A stretch of 64,000 nucleotides of DNA from a virus: positions 1 to 64,000 of the IMG/VR virus record IMGVR_UViG_3300010354_006541; one strand, written 5' to 3'. Position 1 is the stretch's first letter. The number at the start of each line of letters is the position of its first letter. Under the pieces are notes generated by a model that saw only the letters and a program-made list of their open reading frames with translations, ran no database searches and was not told the origin of the DNA. Shown piece by piece: positions 32,272 through 40,161 of this stretch. The translations under genes and the position numbers were made by a program.

Positions 32272-32300
32272 AGTATAACACAGTCAATGCCAGTTGTCAA
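32272..32300 (-). promoter_or_regulatory. Sigma-70-type promoter for uvdE
   Basis: On the minus strand TTGACA (32295-32300), a 17-base spacer and TATACT (32272-32277). It differs from the consensus by one base. Host RNA polymerase should read it early in infection. Confidence 0.75.
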
Positions 32301-32976
32301 CTACCAAAGGATCTTGTACATCTTCAGGTTTTGGATCACCATGGAACACCGCAACACAGCAGTCGTCGGGTATTTCTGGATTTTTTATATCATAGAATGT
32401 TCTTTTAGGTCCGGAAAAATTGATTTCGTTTCTTTTTCGGATTTCCCATTTGTAACTCATCAGCCATTGATCGGGCCAATATCTAATACGTGTTCCTGCT
32501 ATTTTATAAATCCAATCTTGATCACCGTGTAGTTGCATAGCATTAGTTCGATTTTTAATAAACATTTCGTAAATATCGTGTTCTTTATTGCCCATCCAAC
32601 TCATTACAGAACTGTTTAATATTTTCCACTTAGGGTTAAACTGTCTATTAAAATCTCGTATACCGTAAAAAGTTTCTCCGTTACCCAATATTAGTTTATC
32701 TATGTTTTTATGTATTACAACGTCTAAATCGAAATATAAGATCCTATCATCTAAACCCAATGAAGGATTAAACATATGAACCTTATGCCACCATGCTTTG
32801 GAATATCCATGATTGGTTTCGTGTATAATCTTTACACCTTTAATGGATCTATGGTCATCTGTCAAACATGCGAATTCATAAGGAACAGTTAGATTTCGCG
32901 AAACCATATTACGTAGTCTTTCTACATATTCTGGGCCGTACTTGTTTCCGAATCTAACACACAATACAGTTAACAT
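32284..32976 (-). CDS. Glycosyltransferase, GT-A fold with DxD motif
   Basis: A 230-residue GT8-like glycosyltransferase. The DxD sugar-nucleotide motif is in [16 protein letters not shown]. Other matching features are [39 protein letters not shown] and the C-terminal [15 protein letters not shown]. It overlaps kdsA by 7 bases, so a role in making or decorating an LPS-type glycan is likely. Acceptor and donor cannot be read from sequence. Confidence 0.8.
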   Translation of the reverse strand: MLTVLCVRFGNKYGPEYVERLRNMVSRNLTVPYEFACLTDDHRSIKGVKIIHETNHGYSKAWWHKVHMFNPSLGLDDRILYFDLDVVIHKNIDKLILGNGETFYGIRDFNRQFNPKWKILNSSVMSWMGNKEHDIYEMFIKNRTNAMQLHGDQDWIYKIAGTRIRYWPDQWLMSYKWEIRKRNEINFSGPKRTFYDIKNPEIPDDCCVAVFHGDPKPEDVQDPLVVDNWH

Positions 32977-33794
32977 TTTACCGCCTGTTCAATTGCTACT
33001 AGTTTACTCAATATATTTTTTAGATCTTGCAATTTTATCATATTAGGTCCATCACTAGGCGCATTATCTGGATCTTCGTGTACTTCCATGAATACCGCAG
33101 AAACACAGCCTGTGGCTACAGCAGCCCTCGCCAAGTAGGGCACCATTTCGCGATCTCCGCCTGAGACCGTTCCCATTCCTCCAGGCTGTTGCACAGAATG
33201 AGTGGCATCAAAGACCACTGGATACCCGGTGCTAGCCATAATGGGTAAACTACGCATATCAACAACAAGATTATTATATCCATGAGTGTATCCTCTTTCG
33301 CATAACATTATTCTATCATTGCCAGTCGAAGCAATTTTAGACGCGACATTTTTCATATCATGTGGTGCTAAGAACTGACCTTTCTTGACATTAATAGCCT
33401 TGCCTGTAGCACCTGCAGCCAACAAAAGATCTGTTTGTCTGCAAAGAAAGGCAGGTATCTGTAGAACATCTATGCCAGCCCCGGCAACCAATTCTGCCTG
33501 CCATGTCTCGTGGATGTCTGTGAGAACAGGTACTCCTATAGATTGTTTGACACTAGTTAGAATTTTAAGACCTTCTTCTAGACCTAGACCTCTTTTAGTT
33601 GTTATACTGGATCTATTGGCTTTGTCAAAACTACTTTTATAAATTAAATCTATACTTAGACTGTCGCAGATTTCTTTAATACGACCAGCAGTTTCGTGTG
33701 CATGATCAAGACTTTCGATTTGACAGGGACCAGCGATTAAGACAAATTTATTTTTGCCACCGATGGGGATATTGTGGATATTAAAAGTGCGCAT
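32970..33794 (-). CDS. kdsA: 2-dehydro-3-deoxyphosphooctonate aldolase (KDO-8-P synthase)
   Basis: The ATG at 33794 ([15 protein letters not shown]) gives 274 residues, normal for KdsA; an upstream TTG would add five residues. The family motifs are present: [74 protein letters not shown] and [15 protein letters not shown]. It condenses phosphoenolpyruvate with arabinose-5-phosphate in the KDO branch of LPS synthesis. This implies a Gram-negative host. TAAATA lies 5 bases before this ATG and there is no Shine-Dalgarno. Confidence 0.95.
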   Translation of the reverse strand: MRTFNIHNIPIGGKNKFVLIAGPCQIESLDHAHETAGRIKEICDSLSIDLIYKSSFDKANRSSITTKRGLGLEEGLKILTSVKQSIGVPVLTDIHETWQAELVAGAGIDVLQIPAFLCRQTDLLLAAGATGKAINVKKGQFLAPHDMKNVASKIASTGNDRIMLCERGYTHGYNNLVVDMRSLPIMASTGYPVVFDATHSVQQPGGMGTVSGGDREMVPYLARAAVATGCVSAVFMEVHEDPDNAPSDGPNMIKLQDLKNILSKLVAIEQAVKC

Positions 33795-33799
33795 ATTAT

Positions 33800-33805
33800 T
33801 ATTTA
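33800..33805 (-). promoter_or_regulatory. Late-type box 5 bases before the kdsA ATG
   Basis: Minus strand GGTAAATA-ATAAT-ATG, inside the end of the upstream small gene. It is a member of the fixed-spacing TAA(A/G)TA set. It would let kdsA and the glycosyltransferase be transcribed apart from queD. Confidence 0.45.
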
Positions 33806-33994
33806 CCAATGTCTAATGACGTTGGCAATAATAAAAAGACAGGTAATCACATGTATAATTACCCAAAAGGTTTTTAAGAATAGTGCTATACGTGCTTCAC
33901 GAACAGTTAAAATAGGGACATCCGGACGATCTTCATCCGTTTGCCCCATCAGGTGACCAGTGGCTCTGGCCCATATTTTTTCTAAACTGTTCAT
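33803..33994 (-). CDS. Small membrane protein
   Basis: A 63-residue protein with a conserved-looking N-terminus ([20 protein letters not shown]) and a membrane helix in the last third ([21 protein letters not shown]). It overlaps queD by 4 bases. This type of small membrane protein is seen next to metabolic genes in marine T4-like phages; no function is known. Confidence 0.6.
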   Translation of the reverse strand: MNSLEKIWARATGHLMGQTDEDRPDVPILTVREARIALFLKTFWVIIHVITCLFIIANVIRHW

Positions 33995-34518
33995 CCTTCG
34001 TAGGTCGCTGAATTAGCACCATGTTCAAATACTTCTACAGATTTAATACGGACACTTGGGTTGATAGGATAACGCATGTTACCACTGCCCAGTAATTCTG
34101 CCATTTTGTCATAGCACATCTTAGCAAACATTTCGCATCCGACAGCAGGAACAATACGCAAGTCGCAGATACCCTGTCGACGATATGGCTCTACCTGTAC
34201 ACGTTCTGGATTTCCGTCATGCTCTGGATTTGAACTCCAGCCTGACATTTCTTTGAATCGATCTAACATTGGATCATCTTCGGCGATTACCAAAGTGTGA
34301 TCAAACATATGATCGGCCCATGCTTTGAATTCTTTGAGACCGCCGAAGTCCATACACCAGTTTTTGTCATCTAGTGTATCACATTCAAATATTAGTTTGA
34401 TACCGATTGAGTAACCATGTAGTGTTGAACAATGACTGTGTGTGGCACGCCACTGTCTAAAGCAACATGACAGACCTCTGTCATTGCCGTAAGTTTTTGT
34501 TGAATAGAATTTCGCCAT
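33991..34518 (-). CDS. queD: 6-pyruvoyl-tetrahydropterin synthase / QueD family enzyme
   Basis: A 175-residue PTPS/QueD family protein. The catalytic Cys region is ATHSHCSTLHGYS; the usual HGH zinc motif reads HGY here, so one of the three zinc histidines is replaced. Other signatures are WCMDFGGLKEF, FDHTLVIAEDDP and the C-terminal VEVFEHGANSATYE with the purine-binding Glu. QueD makes carboxy-tetrahydropterin on the way to preQ0 and queuosine, or to 7-deazaguanine DNA bases in phages. The start has an ideal AGGAGG. Its leader folds as a pseudoknot (34555-34602). Confidence 0.88.
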   Translation of the reverse strand: MAKFYSTKTYGNDRGLSCCFRQWRATHSHCSTLHGYSIGIKLIFECDTLDDKNWCMDFGGLKEFKAWADHMFDHTLVIAEDDPMLDRFKEMSGWSSNPEHDGNPERVQVEPYRRQGICDLRIVPAVGCEMFAKMCYDKMAELLGSGNMRYPINPSVRIKSVEVFEHGANSATYEG

Positions 34519-34554
34519 CTCTTGCCTCCTGTAAAAATTAAGCGAGTAAGTTTG

Positions 34555-34602
34555 ATGACACGCAGAGTATTTAAAGAGGGTTGAGCGTCATGTAAGTCCT
34601 CT
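34555..34602 (-). ncRNA. Candidate H-type pseudoknot leader of queD (riboswitch-like)
   Basis: The predicted 5' leader begins about here. Stem 1 is AGAGG (34598-34602) with CCTCT (34575-34579). Stem 2 is ATGACGC (34585-34591), which lies in the loop of stem 1, with GTGTCAT (34555-34561); all 7 positions pair, one as G-T. This gives an H-type pseudoknot about 25 bases before the Shine-Dalgarno. PreQ1 riboswitches have such topology and control que genes, but the sequence is not a standard preQ1-I, so the ligand is open. Confidence 0.4.
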
Positions 34603-34610
34603 ATAGGATT

Positions 34611-34639
34611 ATTATACTACAGAGATATTTATTTTACTA
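34611..34639 (-). promoter_or_regulatory. Sigma-70-type promoter for queD
   Basis: Minus strand TAGTAA (34634-34639), 17-base spacer and a perfect TATAAT (34611-34616). Transcription would begin near 34604, so the leader would start right at the first arm of the pseudoknot. The -35 box is weak. Confidence 0.55.
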
Positions 34640-35228
34640 GAGAGAAGTCAGAAATTTTTTTCAATTTAACATTTGGCAACTGCCATTCGATAGGCTGTTT
34701 CCAATCTTCTGAATTAATAATATAAAAAATTGTGTTTCGATACTGATTAAAAATTTTCGATTTTTGAAGTATCCAGTAGGAATAATCTACACTTGGTCGA
34801 TCGTCTTTAAGATAGTGTTCTGTATTTTTATAAATGTTATTGACTAAACCATTTTGAGAATACAAATCAAAACCTGCTATGAAGATTTCTTCAAATCCTA
34901 ATTTTGCAGCAGTTAATAATGCATAACTGCCGCTGCCCCAGTGTATTGGTTGCATGTGTCTATCTTTTTCCTGCCAGGGAAGATCTGGCACTCCTGCCAA
35001 TCGGTCGCAATTAAAATGTGATAACCAATCTTTTCTTGTTAGTATTATTTCTAAAGAATTGTTTGCGATAGATTCTGTAACCATTTTCCGATCGCAGCAA
35101 ACTAATATGTTGGGTGTGAAATCTCTATGTACAGCATTACAACCTATGGTTGTAACACCTTTAGACAATTTCTGTAGATCTAAAACTGATCGGCTTTCAC
35201 CGTTTCCTAGAACTAATGCTGAAGGCAT
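34629..35228 (-). CDS. Rossmann-like protein, DUF115/MptE-like or surface-glycan enzyme
   Basis: A 199-residue protein opening with a nucleotide-binding-type turn (SALVLGNGESRSVLDLQKL). CNAVHRDFTPNILVCCDRK and the Gly-rich HWGSGSYALLTAAKLGFEEI, then FIAGFDLYS, follow. This order is like DUF115/MptE-like proteins and some GT42-type sugar transferases of phage and surface-glycan loci. It overlaps the fibre-like gene upstream by one base. Function is inferred only loosely. Confidence 0.45.
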   Translation of the reverse strand: MPSALVLGNGESRSVLDLQKLSKGVTTIGCNAVHRDFTPNILVCCDRKMVTESIANNSLEIILTRKDWLSHFNCDRLAGVPDLPWQEKDRHMQPIHWGSGSYALLTAAKLGFEEIFIAGFDLYSQNGLVNNIYKNTEHYLKDDRPSVDYSYWILQKSKIFNQYRNTIFYIINSEDWKQPIEWQLPNVKLKKISDFSLVK

Positions 35229-36109
35229 CAGTTACCTGTTTCTTTGATATCCCCGAACGGATTCCACATTCCTGGATTGCCGCCCCGTGTGCATACCCAA
35301 CCAATCGGTGTACCTGATCTTGGAGCACTGTTCCAAACAATATCTCCGATACTAAAAGTACCTTCAACTGGTGGTGCTGAAGAGCAGATCTGTAAACGAT
35401 TGTTAAGTCTGACTGAACCGGCTACATGTAGATCCACAGACGGATCCGCTGTTTTAACCCCGATTGACATTTTACCGTGAACCGCAACGTTAATAGGACT
35501 GTTCTGAGGATTGCCAAGAACAATATTACCGTTTGCTTTTACAGTAAATCTAGGAGTATCGTCAGTGACTATATCGAAATCGTGACTGGCAAAAGTTCCT
35601 ATCATACCATGTCCTGTTTCGAACACAGTACCTATCATAACTTCTATGGCATTTTCTGCAACACTAAAAGCCGCGTTTGGTGCATCAGTACCTAGGCCTA
35701 GCCTATCAGCAGTTGAGTTATAAAAAAGATAGTTGTTAACAGTTACTGAGCCGTCAACCGTTAAACCTTTCAATCTTCCTAATTCTCGAAGATTACTCTT
35801 AACAACAGTTCTACCTAGTGATGATGCATTAAGAACTTCTACATTTGCAATGTGGTAAGACCTATCAGTATCAAGATTTAGATTTTCGGATACGAAAAAA
35901 CTCTGTAAATCTGAACCTAAAACCAATTGTTTGGTATGTCCCTGCCCGCTGAAAATCAGCCCTTTACCGGCATTACTTTCGTCTTTTTTAGATTTGAATT
36001 CTAAAAAACGTAGGTCACTAAATACCGCATCAGTAGAAGTGCGGTGTTTAGCAAGATCTGCAAGGGCTTGACTTATAGTTTCTAATGGATTTGAGGTTTG
36101 ATCGTTCAT
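35228..36109 (-). CDS. Fibre-type virion protein
   Basis: The ATG at 36109 (MNDQTSNPLETISQAL) is preferred over a TTG five codons upstream; it gives 293 residues. The N-terminal helix is followed by beta-rich sequence with fibre phrases: LTVDGSVTVNNYLFYNSTAD, RLGLGTDAPNAAFSV, DDTPRFTVKANGNIVLGN and SIGVKTADPSVDLHVAGSVR. The C-terminal tip is GTFSIGDIVWNSAPRSG and GWVCTRGGNPGMWNPFG, a common phage fibre or baseplate-decoration ending. TAAATA lies 5 bases before the ATG. Confidence 0.7.
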   Translation of the reverse strand: MNDQTSNPLETISQALADLAKHRTSTDAVFSDLRFLEFKSKKDESNAGKGLIFSGQGHTKQLVLGSDLQSFFVSENLNLDTDRSYHIANVEVLNASSLGRTVVKSNLRELGRLKGLTVDGSVTVNNYLFYNSTADRLGLGTDAPNAAFSVAENAIEVMIGTVFETGHGMIGTFASHDFDIVTDDTPRFTVKANGNIVLGNPQNSPINVAVHGKMSIGVKTADPSVDLHVAGSVRLNNRLQICSSAPPVEGTFSIGDIVWNSAPRSGTPIGWVCTRGGNPGMWNPFGDIKETGN

Positions 36110-36114
36110 AACGA

Positions 36115-36120
36115 TATTTA
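36115..36120 (-). promoter_or_regulatory. Late-type box 5 bases before the fibre-like gene ATG
   Basis: Minus strand GATAAATA-TCGTT-ATG. The nearest GAGG is 16 bases upstream of the ATG, too far for a normal Shine-Dalgarno, so this again predicts a leaderless late transcript. Confidence 0.45.
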
Positions 36121-36139
36121 TCAAACCTCAAGGATTTGA

Positions 36140-37330
36140 TTAAGACACTTTTAATAAAATAGTATCTTCGTTGATTCGCCCATTGAGTTTAATATCTACT
36201 GCTTTAATGTCTTCTAAAAACTTACGAAGGGTAACTTTGCCAGCATTTTTGAACTCTTTTAATTGTTCTTCGGGCTTGCGCAGGGTTTTCTGAACACTCT
36301 TACTCTCACTGAACCCAATAATTGTAGTGCCTTTAACAGCCAAATCTTTGAAGTCTTCAGCAATATATTTGCCTAACTTACGAGTTTTAGTGTTATAAAC
36401 CCACAGTTCCTTGCTGCCAATAATATCAGCAGGGTTAACTGAGACTAGTTTCAATTGATCGTGAGTCTTAGCGTACTTCATCTTAGCAATAAGTTTATCC
36501 TTACTAATTGCTTTGACTTTGCGAGGCTTACGATTAATTTTGGCTTCCTGCATCAGCATATCACAGGCGCTGAGTATTTCTTGGTGAAACGCAAAAATTT
36601 TCTTTATCTGTGATTTGGTGCGATGACTATAAGCCTCTTTGAGTTGTTCGCATTTACCTTCGAGCAACTCTGCATATTCATCATACTGCCGCTGATAGTA
36701 GTCCTTGATAATCCTAGCATGAGCCGCTTTGACCTGTTTGCCCTTTAATAGATTTACAAGTTTGAAAGCCTTTGGATCAAATGCTTCGGGATCTGTAGAG
36801 AAAGATTCGATAGCATCTTCTATTTCTTCAGTCATTTTAAACGTGGCTTCGCGAACACGATCTTGAATAGTTACTATAGGACCAGTATCTTTTTTCTCAG
36901 AATCTTCTTCAACAACGTCATCCTTGCCCGCCTCGATTACATTATTAATCTGTTCACTTAACCACTGAGCAGTGTTTCTACCGTGATTGAAATCGGCACG
37001 ATAAGGAGGCATACCTTTGAGTAGACACGCAGCAATGGCCCCCATAGTGACATTAGAACGCCAGTCTTTGGTATCTTTGAATGCTTTAATTTGATCTTTA
37101 GTAAACCCGTTAACACTCATCCAATTGATGACTTTGGGTTTTAGATCTTTGCCGCTGGATTCCATACGATACCAATCCATGCTGGATCGGAAATGTTTAA
37201 GGAAAGTATCAATGTCCCAAGTTTCGCAACCATCCCATTTTGGGCTTAGATCGCGACCAACTTTTGCACGGTGTTCTGCAACTTCTTTAGCAGTAACTCG
37301 GGTTTTCTTAACAGCGGCTTTAGTGGCCAT
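36140..37330 (-). CDS. Conserved-type phage protein of unknown function (396 residues)
   Basis: A soluble, Lys-rich, mostly helical protein. The first 35 residues are basic (TKAAVKKTRVTAKEVAEHRA). Helical coiled stretches follow (ARIIKDYYQRQYDEYAELLE), then a beta-rich C-terminal part (SKELWVYNTKTRKLGKYIAE, TTIIGFSESKSV). It has a strong Shine-Dalgarno (AGGAGCAAGGA) and a consensus sigma-70 promoter 32 bases upstream, so it should be strongly and early expressed. I know of no function. Confidence 0.65.
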   Translation of the reverse strand: MATKAAVKKTRVTAKEVAEHRAKVGRDLSPKWDGCETWDIDTFLKHFRSSMDWYRMESSGKDLKPKVINWMSVNGFTKDQIKAFKDTKDWRSNVTMGAIAACLLKGMPPYRADFNHGRNTAQWLSEQINNVIEAGKDDVVEEDSEKKDTGPIVTIQDRVREATFKMTEEIEDAIESFSTDPEAFDPKAFKLVNLLKGKQVKAAHARIIKDYYQRQYDEYAELLEGKCEQLKEAYSHRTKSQIKKIFAFHQEILSACDMLMQEAKINRKPRKVKAISKDKLIAKMKYAKTHDQLKLVSVNPADIIGSKELWVYNTKTRKLGKYIAEDFKDLAVKGTTIIGFSESKSVQKTLRKPEEQLKEFKNAGKVTLRKFLEDIKAVDIKLNGRINEDTILLKVS

Positions 37331-37361
37331 TCCTTGCTCCTAAATTGTTTACGATTTATAT

Positions 37362-37390
37362 ATTATACCATCTTTGATAAGTTTTGTCAA
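37362..37390 (-). promoter_or_regulatory. Perfect sigma-70 promoter
   Basis: Minus strand TTGACA (37385-37390), 17-base spacer, TATAAT (37362-37367): full consensus with optimal spacing. It drives the 396-residue gene and overlaps the stop codon of the gene before it. Confidence 0.88.
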
Positions 37391-37581
37391 TCGGAACTTA
37401 TAATTTCAATTTCCTCATAATCACCATCTTCGGTTTCTCTAAACACTTTGGCTAATACCGAACCTTCATTTACGGTTTTTCTTGCCAAACCAATCGCTTC
37501 TTTTCTGCTTTTGGTAGTATCTACTAAACGCTCATGGCCATCCTCATCCTCGGCCCAGACCTCATAAAGTTCCCAGGTCAT
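37387..37581 (-). CDS. Small acidic protein
   Basis: A 64-residue acidic protein (TWELYEVWAEDEDGHERLVD, FRETEDGDYEEIEI) with a beta-alpha-beta look and no cysteine or membrane segment. It lies in an operon of small phage genes and overlaps the promoter of the next gene. Function unknown. Confidence 0.55.
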   Translation of the reverse strand: MTWELYEVWAEDEDGHERLVDTTKSRKEAIGLARKTVNEGSVLAKVFRETEDGDYEEIEIISSD

Positions 37582-37606
37582 GATATATTATTAATCTCCT
37601 ATTAGG

Positions 37607-38197
37607 TTATTCAAAATTTTTCCAATCTCCATCGGGCGCCAAAACCCAACCAAGACTTTGGAGATCATTCCGGACCTCGACGGATACACAGCCTTCTGGC
37701 ACGTATCTTTTTGTTACTTCTAATCTGTCTAATTGTTCTCTGGTACATTGTTCTTCATCGGCAGAATATTGATAACTGTCTCTAATACCAGAACAGTACC
37801 AATCAATATAATCGCCTTGTTGTCGCATATCGGCGATTATACCCCCAGCATAACGCCAAGAGCAACTCCATTCTTCTTGTTTAAGGATAGGAATGACATC
37901 CATTTTAATAAAGCCGTTATTACACATAGCCGCATATAAATTTTGAGCGTATGCTTCGTCGGAACGAACTTTCTTCAAGATCCAATCTGAAGTTAACAGG
38001 TCGTATTCCATGTTATTGATTCTGCTTTTGGGATCTTCAAACTTGTGTTTATTATCTTCGATTATCTTTTGAAAATAATCAAGATATGATTCATTGACAG
38101 GTTCGCCTTTTTCTTGCATACGCTTGATATAACCTTGCTTTTGGAAGGTATGTCTCTCAGGACTTTTTGACACGCTCTTGTTTGAATTGTCGGACAT
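37607..38197 (-). CDS. Conserved-type phage protein of unknown function
   Basis: A 196-residue soluble protein with motifs YDLLTSDWILKKVRSDEAYA, NLYAAMCNNGF and EEWSCSWRYAGGIIADMRQ, ending VRNDLQSLGWVLAPDGDW. The pattern resembles hypothetical proteins of T4-like marine phages. It overlaps the next gene upstream by 41 bases, and an internal start is possible but no better one is seen. Function unknown. Confidence 0.6.
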   Translation of the reverse strand: MSDNSNKSVSKSPERHTFQKQGYIKRMQEKGEPVNESYLDYFQKIIEDNKHKFEDPKSRINNMEYDLLTSDWILKKVRSDEAYAQNLYAAMCNNGFIKMDVIPILKQEEWSCSWRYAGGIIADMRQQGDYIDWYCSGIRDSYQYSADEEQCTREQLDRLEVTKRYVPEGCVSVEVRNDLQSLGWVLAPDGDWKNFE

Positions 38198-38504
38198 CGT
38201 CTATGGCTTTCTCTAGTGTCTTGCTGTAGTTGTATGCTGTTTGTTCATTCATAGTTAGAACAGTTTGATGTTCTAGATATCCCTTGGTCAACAATTTCCA
38301 GATCTGTTTAATACGATTCATAGACCACCAAGGTGATTTTACGGTTGCATATATTGTAACATTGACACCTATATCTTCTGCTTCTATCCAAATATCATGG
38401 GTATGGTCTTCCGAACCACATTCACAAACAACGTGATACATTTTGGTATCACCCCAATCATTTTTTTTAAGGATTCCTTCTGCGGGAGTTTGCAATTTCA
38501 TCAA
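38157..38504 (-). CDS. Conserved-type phage protein of unknown function
   Basis: A 115-residue protein with CECGSEDHTHDIWIEAED near the middle, then ATVKSPWWSMNRIKQIWKLL and a basic helical end (DDVRQFKQERVKKS). The Cys/His group could bind metal, though only two cysteines are present. Similar small genes occur in marine myoviruses. It overlaps its neighbours at both ends. Confidence 0.6.
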   Translation of the reverse strand: MMKLQTPAEGILKKNDWGDTKMYHVVCECGSEDHTHDIWIEAEDIGVNVTIYATVKSPWWSMNRIKQIWKLLTKGYLEHQTVLTMNEQTAYNYSKTLEKAIDDVRQFKQERVKKS

Positions 38505-38746
38505 TGTAGTATACCCATGTCAGGAGTTAATTTCAAGACTTTTTGGCTCGATTCTAAAATACTAGTTACCATTTTTTCATAGTCTTCTTCGTCTAACACT
38601 GTACGATAAAGAGTTAGACCTTGCGCAATCAGAATAGCAGCGATTTCAATAGGACTATAGTCTTTATCAAACATGGTGCCATGAAAATTCCAATACTCTT
38701 GATATAGTTTTTCTAGTTCTTCAGTCATGTGATTTTCTTCAGACAT
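38501..38746 (-). CDS. Small acidic helical protein
   Basis: An 81-residue acidic protein (TEELEKLYQEYWNFHGTMFD, EIAAILIAQGLTLYRTVLDE) likely to be a helical bundle. It may start at the second Met (residue 7). It overlaps neighbours by 4 and 8 bases in the operon read from the promoter at 39757-39785. Function unknown. Confidence 0.55.
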   Translation of the reverse strand: MSEENHMTEELEKLYQEYWNFHGTMFDKDYSPIEIAAILIAQGLTLYRTVLDEEDYEKMVTSILESSQKVLKLTPDMGILH

Positions 38747-38903
38747 TTTTCATCCTTTGATGTTTATATTCTCGTTTTAACCACCACTTAAACTTATTGA
38801 AATATTCTGCATGTGTGTATCTAGGTTCTTTTACTTCGGTATGTTCTTCGCAGTTAGCATACCATAATTCTCTAACCCATGTTCTAAATGCAGAAGTTTT
38901 CAT
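38739..38903 (-). CDS. Small aromatic-rich protein
   Basis: The ATG at 38903 is one base after the upstream stop and is preferred to the GTG-type start at 38924 inside that gene. The 54-residue protein (TSAFRTWVRELWYANCEEHT, YFNKFKWWLKREYKHQRMKN) is rich in Trp, Tyr and Arg. It looks like other very small phage proteins of unknown use. Confidence 0.5.
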   Translation of the reverse strand: MKTSAFRTWVRELWYANCEEHTEVKEPRYTHAEYFNKFKWWLKREYKHQRMKNV

Positions 38904-38904
38904 G

Positions 38905-39729
38905 CTAGGTCCAAAGGCTCTCACGAACTTTGATAAGACGAATCATCATAGCCTCGTCTTCGTCATTATATGCTTTTTCAATCTCTTGAGTTTTATTAAG
39001 AGCGATTCTGCACATTTCTGCTTCTTCTGGAGTTTTATCTTCCATGTCTAGAAGATGATATCCTTTTTCACGGCGCATTTCACAATAGTCATGCCAACCA
39101 CTAGCATCGTGTACGTCTGGTCGCTTTGGATAGACTTCTTTCCACCAGGTGTAGAGTTCTAGGATTTCCTTAGCGGCTTTGGCCTGATAAGTAGGTTCGG
39201 CTTTGTGCTTTTCACCTTCTTCTAGGAATTCTTCGTTGGTAAGAGTGCTGGCCCACTTAAGATAGTCAATACCTGCTTCTGGACAGCGCCAAGTTCTCCA
39301 ACGTAGCCAACCACTGCGCCACCAAGGTGTGCGATACTTTTTACGGGATTCGTCGTCCCACATACAGTGATGCCAGGCCTGTTCTACTTCAACAAAATCC
39401 ACAAGTTCGTTAAAAAGACATGGAAGAAAACGGTTGCCAACATCACGCCACTCGCCGCGAGGAATATCGCTTGGATGAGCAGTAAGAGCGTGGGTTTTAG
39501 ATACCCAGCGATTGTTGATATAGTAGCGTACATCATTTAACCTTTCAGGTATGTAACACCAAACGTCCTGTAGTTTGTCCAAACCTTCCTCAGCAATCCA
39601 CCAGCGAATAGGATATCGAGCCTTAGCGGCTTCTTCCCATTCACGCCATTCTTTTCCTGTGCCACACTTTAATTTGGTAGTGCCACGGATCCAATCTGCA
39701 AATTTTGAGCAAGTCCAATAATTTCTCAT
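38905..39729 (-). CDS. Conserved-type phage protein of unknown function (274 residues)
   Basis: A Trp-rich soluble protein (MRNYWTCSKFADWIRGTTK, RYPIRWWIAEEGLDKLQDVW, TPWWRSGWLRWRTW). The C-terminal half is helical and acidic and carries MRREKGYHLLDMEDKTPEEA. It is the first gene of a six-gene operon under a perfect sigma-70 promoter, so early expression is likely. Similar proteins occur in marine phages but I know of no function. Confidence 0.6.
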   Translation of the reverse strand: MRNYWTCSKFADWIRGTTKLKCGTGKEWREWEEAAKARYPIRWWIAEEGLDKLQDVWCYIPERLNDVRYYINNRWVSKTHALTAHPSDIPRGEWRDVGNRFLPCLFNELVDFVEVEQAWHHCMWDDESRKKYRTPWWRSGWLRWRTWRCPEAGIDYLKWASTLTNEEFLEEGEKHKAEPTYQAKAAKEILELYTWWKEVYPKRPDVHDASGWHDYCEMRREKGYHLLDMEDKTPEEAEMCRIALNKTQEIEKAYNDEDEAMMIRLIKVRESLWT

Positions 39730-39756
39730 AATATTTTCTTTCTGTCGAACAACTTA

Positions 39757-39785
39757 ATTATACGAGATTTCAAAAAACTTGTCAA
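39757..39785 (-). promoter_or_regulatory. Perfect sigma-70 promoter
   Basis: Minus strand TTGACA (39780-39785), 17-base spacer, TATAAT (39757-39762). It serves the operon 39729 to 37387. Consensus boxes and optimal spacing make this one of the best-supported sites in the window. Confidence 0.88.
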
Positions 39786-39807
39786 TATGATTCATTTTTG
39801 AATCTTT

Positions 39808-40161
39808 TTATTTGATTAAATTTTGTGCCAAAACCATACAACTGATCCAAACCCAAATAGTATTAAAGCCTACTAAAGTAGGCAATAATTTTTTATTGCT
39901 GGCCCAAATTAATGTTAGACTAGTAAACAATGTTAAGAAAAAAAACCACCAAATTTGAATTCCAAAAATTAAACCTGGCACAATGATCACGGCTTTTGCA
40001 GCCCAACTTGCAAATTCAACTATATTATAATCTGTCCAATATTCTCGAGTGAACCACAAACTATAACATTTTCTGATCTCTGACCATTTTGAATGTGCGT
40101 AAACCACAGAAATAAGAATAATAAAACTGACGTTCGCCCAAATTATCTGTTCAACAGTCAT
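39808..40161 (-). CDS. Multi-pass membrane protein
   Basis: A 117-residue protein with about four hydrophobic segments (residues 5-22, 50-68, 70-84, 92-113). The Trp-rich loop (SKWSEIRKCYSLWFTREYWT) lies between the first two. It overlaps the upstream gene by 4 bases. No family is recognised. Confidence 0.55.
   Translation of the reverse strand: MTVEQIIWANVSFIILISVVYAHSKWSEIRKCYSLWFTREYWTDYNIVEFASWAAKAVIIVPGLIFGIQIWWFFFLTLFTSLTLIWASNKKLLPTLVGFNTIWVWISCMVLAQNLIK

Noticed and set aside
34555-34602. Direct match to the preQ1-I riboswitch consensus
   Set aside because: The P1-like AGAGG/CCTCT is present, but the loop is too long and the A-rich tail is missing; kept only as a candidate pseudoknot of unknown class.
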